DNA from: Limanda limanda
Lineage: Eukaryota; Chordata; Actinopteri; Pleuronectiformes; Pleuronectidae
Assembly (NCBI RefSeq): GCF_963576545.1
Contig: NC_083648.1
Coordinates: forward strand, 10,651,739-10,715,738
DNA length: 64,000 nucleotides
Reading direction: 5' to 3'
Notes under the pieces: generated by a model
Told to the model about the DNA's origin: nothing
Databases searched by the model: none
Seen by the model: only the letters and a program-made list of their open reading frames with translations
Shown here: in pieces, positions 56,301 to 64,000 of the stretch
Layout: each line of letters opens with the position of its first letter
Numbering within the stretch: position 1 is the stretch's first letter
Position numbers and translations under genes: made by a program

Positions 56301-59300
56301 CTCAAAGGACTCTGCATTACGGGGAGGGCAGAGGGAGGAACTGGGATAAAAACACTCTACTGTACAATCAACAATGGTGAGTGAATCAATTACTTTTTTG
56401 CCTGTGAGGAGGAGCCAGTGGAAAATGAACTGCCAGGCCTCCCACTACAAAGTCACCTCTGAATTGAATCTTTATTAGCTGAGTCAGATGTAGAGATGCT
56501 GAGAGGGCAGAGAGGGAATTCAAGACTTATATCTTGTTCATTTGCAGCTACAGCCATAGCTTACCCATTCACCCTGTGGCAGTGTGGGATAAATTAAGTA
56601 TTTATAAATGTTGAAACATCAGCATGCAACAATATACCTTTAAGGAGAAGTTATAAAGTAAAGTCAATAGCTCAGTATTTGTAATTATAGGCCGACCGAT
56701 TCAGCAGTTGGCCGATAAAACTGGCCAAATGCAAAAAGCATTTCATCCACATATCAGTATCAGTGTATATGTTTGCAGATTGTGCAGATATTAACATTTT
56801 TATTTTACAGTACAAACAATGCAAAAATATATATATATTTATTTATATATTACGCAAATGTTTTATTCGTTTCCACCTTATATTCTCATTCTGTATATTT
56901 CTACATGTATTTGTGTTTTCATTCATAGTTATTTAGATAGTCTGTTTATAAAGATGGAGGAAGCATCTGAATCTCCTGCCTCTGTACAAAAATTAAGCCA
57001 AATTATCCTGGATACGGTCGCCGCCATTTTGTGATTTGACGTCTTTGCAGCCAGAGTCTGCAGAGCAGTAATTGTTGGGTAGGGCTGCGCTATCGAGGTT
57101 GTGCCAATGTTCGTGCTCCACCAAGTCTTAGCTGTCAATCATGGCGTCTCACCCCATTGTTTATTTCATCATATAACTAAGTAGAATGTAAAATTACAGA
57201 GTAAATGTTATTTATTGTGTACTTTGGCTTTATGGTCTTTACTGCAGCCAGCCACCAGGTGGTGATCAATATGGATTTTCTTTTTTCTTTGGCAACCTCA
57301 AAGTCATCCATCTTCATATACAGTTATTTATAATAAAGTTTAAACTGTAAAATATCAAGCCGGTTTAGCAAATCCTTCACACCCCAGTATTAGGGCATCA
57401 GCCCCAAATAATCCATATCTATCTGACTTTATTTATAATCTAAATAACTGTCATAACACCTTTTTTCATATAGTGCATATTTTATCAAAAAAGACCCCCA
57501 TAGCAATGATTCTCAACCTTTTAGGTTTGTGACGCATTAAAATAAATAATCATGGGGTTATGGCTTAAGTGTGAACTGGATTTGTCAGCATTTTAGCAAA
57601 AGAATCGTTAGACCTTTTTAGTTTTTAGAAGTGTTCAGAACTTAACAAGAAAAGAACATGAATTAGAGGAGTCAGCTGAATGAAAAACACTGTTATGTAA
57701 CGGAACATTTCCCCTTTGTTTCACCCCATATTCTTTGTCTCAGTGTAGCAGGTAGGTCTATGCAGGTGCCATTGACATATTGTATAAAACAAACATTGTA
57801 TTATTAGTGTAGCCCCTTTTGTAAAGTACGATTTTTAAAGACACGCAAGAAAGATAGACACACAGACACACATCCAATAAATCATACCTTCACAAAGGTT
57901 GTAATGTTTAGAGGAAATCATTACACTCCTGCACTGAACCTTTGTTGGGTGAAAACAGCTGTGTCACTGCAGGCTGTGAAATAAATTTCCAATGAAATCG
58001 TGGACAAATCTGAAGCATGCTTGGGCAGGAACGCTTCATCGGAATGTGATTATAATCAGTTCATTGTCTGTGAGAGGATTTTTTCTCCATATTTAGCAGC
58101 AAGGAACAGGATACGTACTTAAACAGCAGTTTAAACATGAAAAAAATTTTACTTTCATTCCAAAGGTACCTGATAAACTAGCACCATATACTGAGAGACA
58201 ATAAACATTTTCAGCCATATTTGCCATCGCAGCGGTTCCTTTGACATCTCAACGTGTATTAGGTCATTATGGATGATGTTAATCTGTGAGTGACCTATGG
58301 TGATGCTGAATTTTATGTGATTGTTTTTTTTACACCACCGTAATGACTAACCTTCATGATCAGGTATTTAACTCACACACTGAGTCATTCCTGTCTGGTT
58401 ATTTTATGACCCTCTAAAAGGCCACAAGTGCGTCAGTCTAACAATAGGTTCTTCTATTTACTGCAAGTGCAGCTGCTAGACAACTCTAGTCATTTTATTC
58501 ATCATCAGGTTTTACAGTAGGTAATATCACTTATATATATATATATATTATGTATATATGAATAATATATAATCCCACGTGCATGTTCAGACAGTGACAC
58601 TTACACCAGGGTTTGTAGCTGTTCTGCCCTCTCTGCTCCCTGACACTTGGAGAGCATTGTTCTCCTTCTTGAACTTTATTCACATTTACCACTCAACAGA
58701 CATAAAAACATAAACATAAATATACAAACTACCATGAGTTAGGTACAAAGTATCCCATTCCCCATAAAGAAAATGAACAGTTCAATAAACATATACTTTT
58801 AATGTACACTCATGGCAGTCATCTCAATCCCCATTTGGCAAAATGAAGGTAACAAAGAAGTTAACTTAAAGTTTTGATACACTGCATGATGTCCTACAAA
58901 GTCACATGTTCACAAAATGTTACTTAGACTTAAGACAACTTACAGGCTGTGCTTAGCATTAGCATGTAGGACTGCAGACTTCAGCAAGACTCAACAAGTG
59001 GACTTTCTACTTCCTGTTTACTCTTTAACTTCCTGTTTAACATTAAACTTCTTGTTTACATTAAAGGTCAAAATGACAAAAAGAGACGTAAACCTCCAGT
59101 GACTTGTCTGCATTCTCTTCAATAAATTACAAGGCTCTGAAAACAGTAGCAGGCAGTGAAATCGAGCTGTTGATTAAAATATTAGAACTGCAGCTAAGTA
59201 TAATTGATTTCATATAATTTTTTAAACTAGCTTTCTTTTAACTTGTCGAGTAAGCTTTTTTCATTGTCATTATAGGAAAATCATAGGCGTAACATATCAA

Positions 59301-59675
59301 TGACCCTTGGCAGTTCATCGGAAACTCTTTGATGTTGTATTATTGGATTATTGTCAAACATGACAGTTTCATTAATTCAATGTGTGTCGTGAACATTTAC
59401 ACAAAAACAGCTAAATTGTTTCATCTGGCAATCTGCAAATGCTTTTCAAGACATAAATCGCCTACGTTTTTTCCTGAGGGGAATTAATTAGGGAGAACAT
59501 AACTGTAGCAGAATATGTCAATGATTATTCAGGCTGTTTCTCCTACAGTCGATAATTTTTCATCATAAAACAACCCCAGTTGTGAGAGATTATTAATAAA
59601 TCTTTACTATTATCACATATTGAATCAGTACACTACACTTGGATCGCTCTAACGTGCTTATATTGTGTTCCTCAG
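53346..59675. other. PCMTD1 intron 1, remainder
   Basis: No exon seen. It includes copy 2 of the interspersed repeat (54660-55036), an AG run (54203-54219), a fragment with GGCCGA-type repeats (56690-56790) resembling a common fish dispersed repeat, a TA repeat (58532-58549), and AT-rich unique sequence. Confidence 0.55.
54660..55036 (+). repeat. Interspersed repeat, copy 2
   Basis: The same family as 49137-49470, in the same orientation, ending with 'acctccttggtggaggta'. It is clearly diverged from copy 1, so the insertions are old. Confidence 0.6.

Positions 59676-64000
<4,325 letters not shown>

Noticed and set aside
56690..56790. A possible transposon with GGCCGA repeats
   Set aside because: Only a degenerate fragment; no terminal repeats or coding region could be seen, so no class was assigned.

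Overview
The window looks like nuclear DNA of a ray-finned (teleost) fish. The evidence is spliced vertebrate genes with canonical GT-AG introns, many CA/TG and GATA microsatellites, and the neighbour pair ST18 then PCMTD1 on the same strand, the order known from human chromosome 8q11. Two protein-coding genes are supported, both on the + strand; no minus-strand gene, tRNA, rRNA or CRISPR array was seen.

Layout. Positions 1 to about 28.3 kb hold no certain coding exon. This looks like the upstream and 5' non-coding part of ST18, with two candidate 5' exons (8392-8567 and 26309-26424), microsatellites, a diverged tandem duplication (12.6-12.9 kb) and a perfect 12-bp inverted repeat carrying two SOX-like cores (22.7 kb). 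ST18 coding sequence runs in 20 exons from 28339 to 44926. All exon phases agree and give a 1010-residue protein with six CCHHC (MYT1-type) zinc fingers and a C-terminal coiled coil. Its 3' UTR ends near 47.05 kb. An intergenic stretch with an interspersed repeat and a roughly 0.7 kb GATA/GGAT array leads to a GC-richer promoter region (50.9-52.05 kb) and a probable 5' UTR exon of PCMTD1. A roughly 1.2 kb minisatellite (unit about 38 bp) lies in PCMTD1 intron 1. Coding exons 1-3 of PCMTD1 are at 59811-62135; the rest of the gene lies beyond the right edge.

How the genes work. ST18 (MYT3/NZF3) is a nuclear DNA-binding regulator of neural and endocrine differentiation. PCMTD1 is a protein-isoaspartate-methyltransferase-like protein that in mammals acts as a cullin-RING ligase adaptor. 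They are not a functional unit; their adjacency is ancestral synteny (MYT1-PCMTD2 is the paralogous pair). Family calls rest on recalled family features, not on a search.

The main points for a second look are: (1) a 31-bp microexon that appears to be the relic of the lost first zinc finger of the MYT1 family; (2) a similar intronic element placed after both the ZF3 and the ZF4 exon, although the exons themselves are synonymously saturated; (3) a tandem repeat of about 128 bp in a PCMTD1 intron with three perfect estrogen-response-element palindromes; (4) upstream exons that could give ST18 an extended N-terminus.
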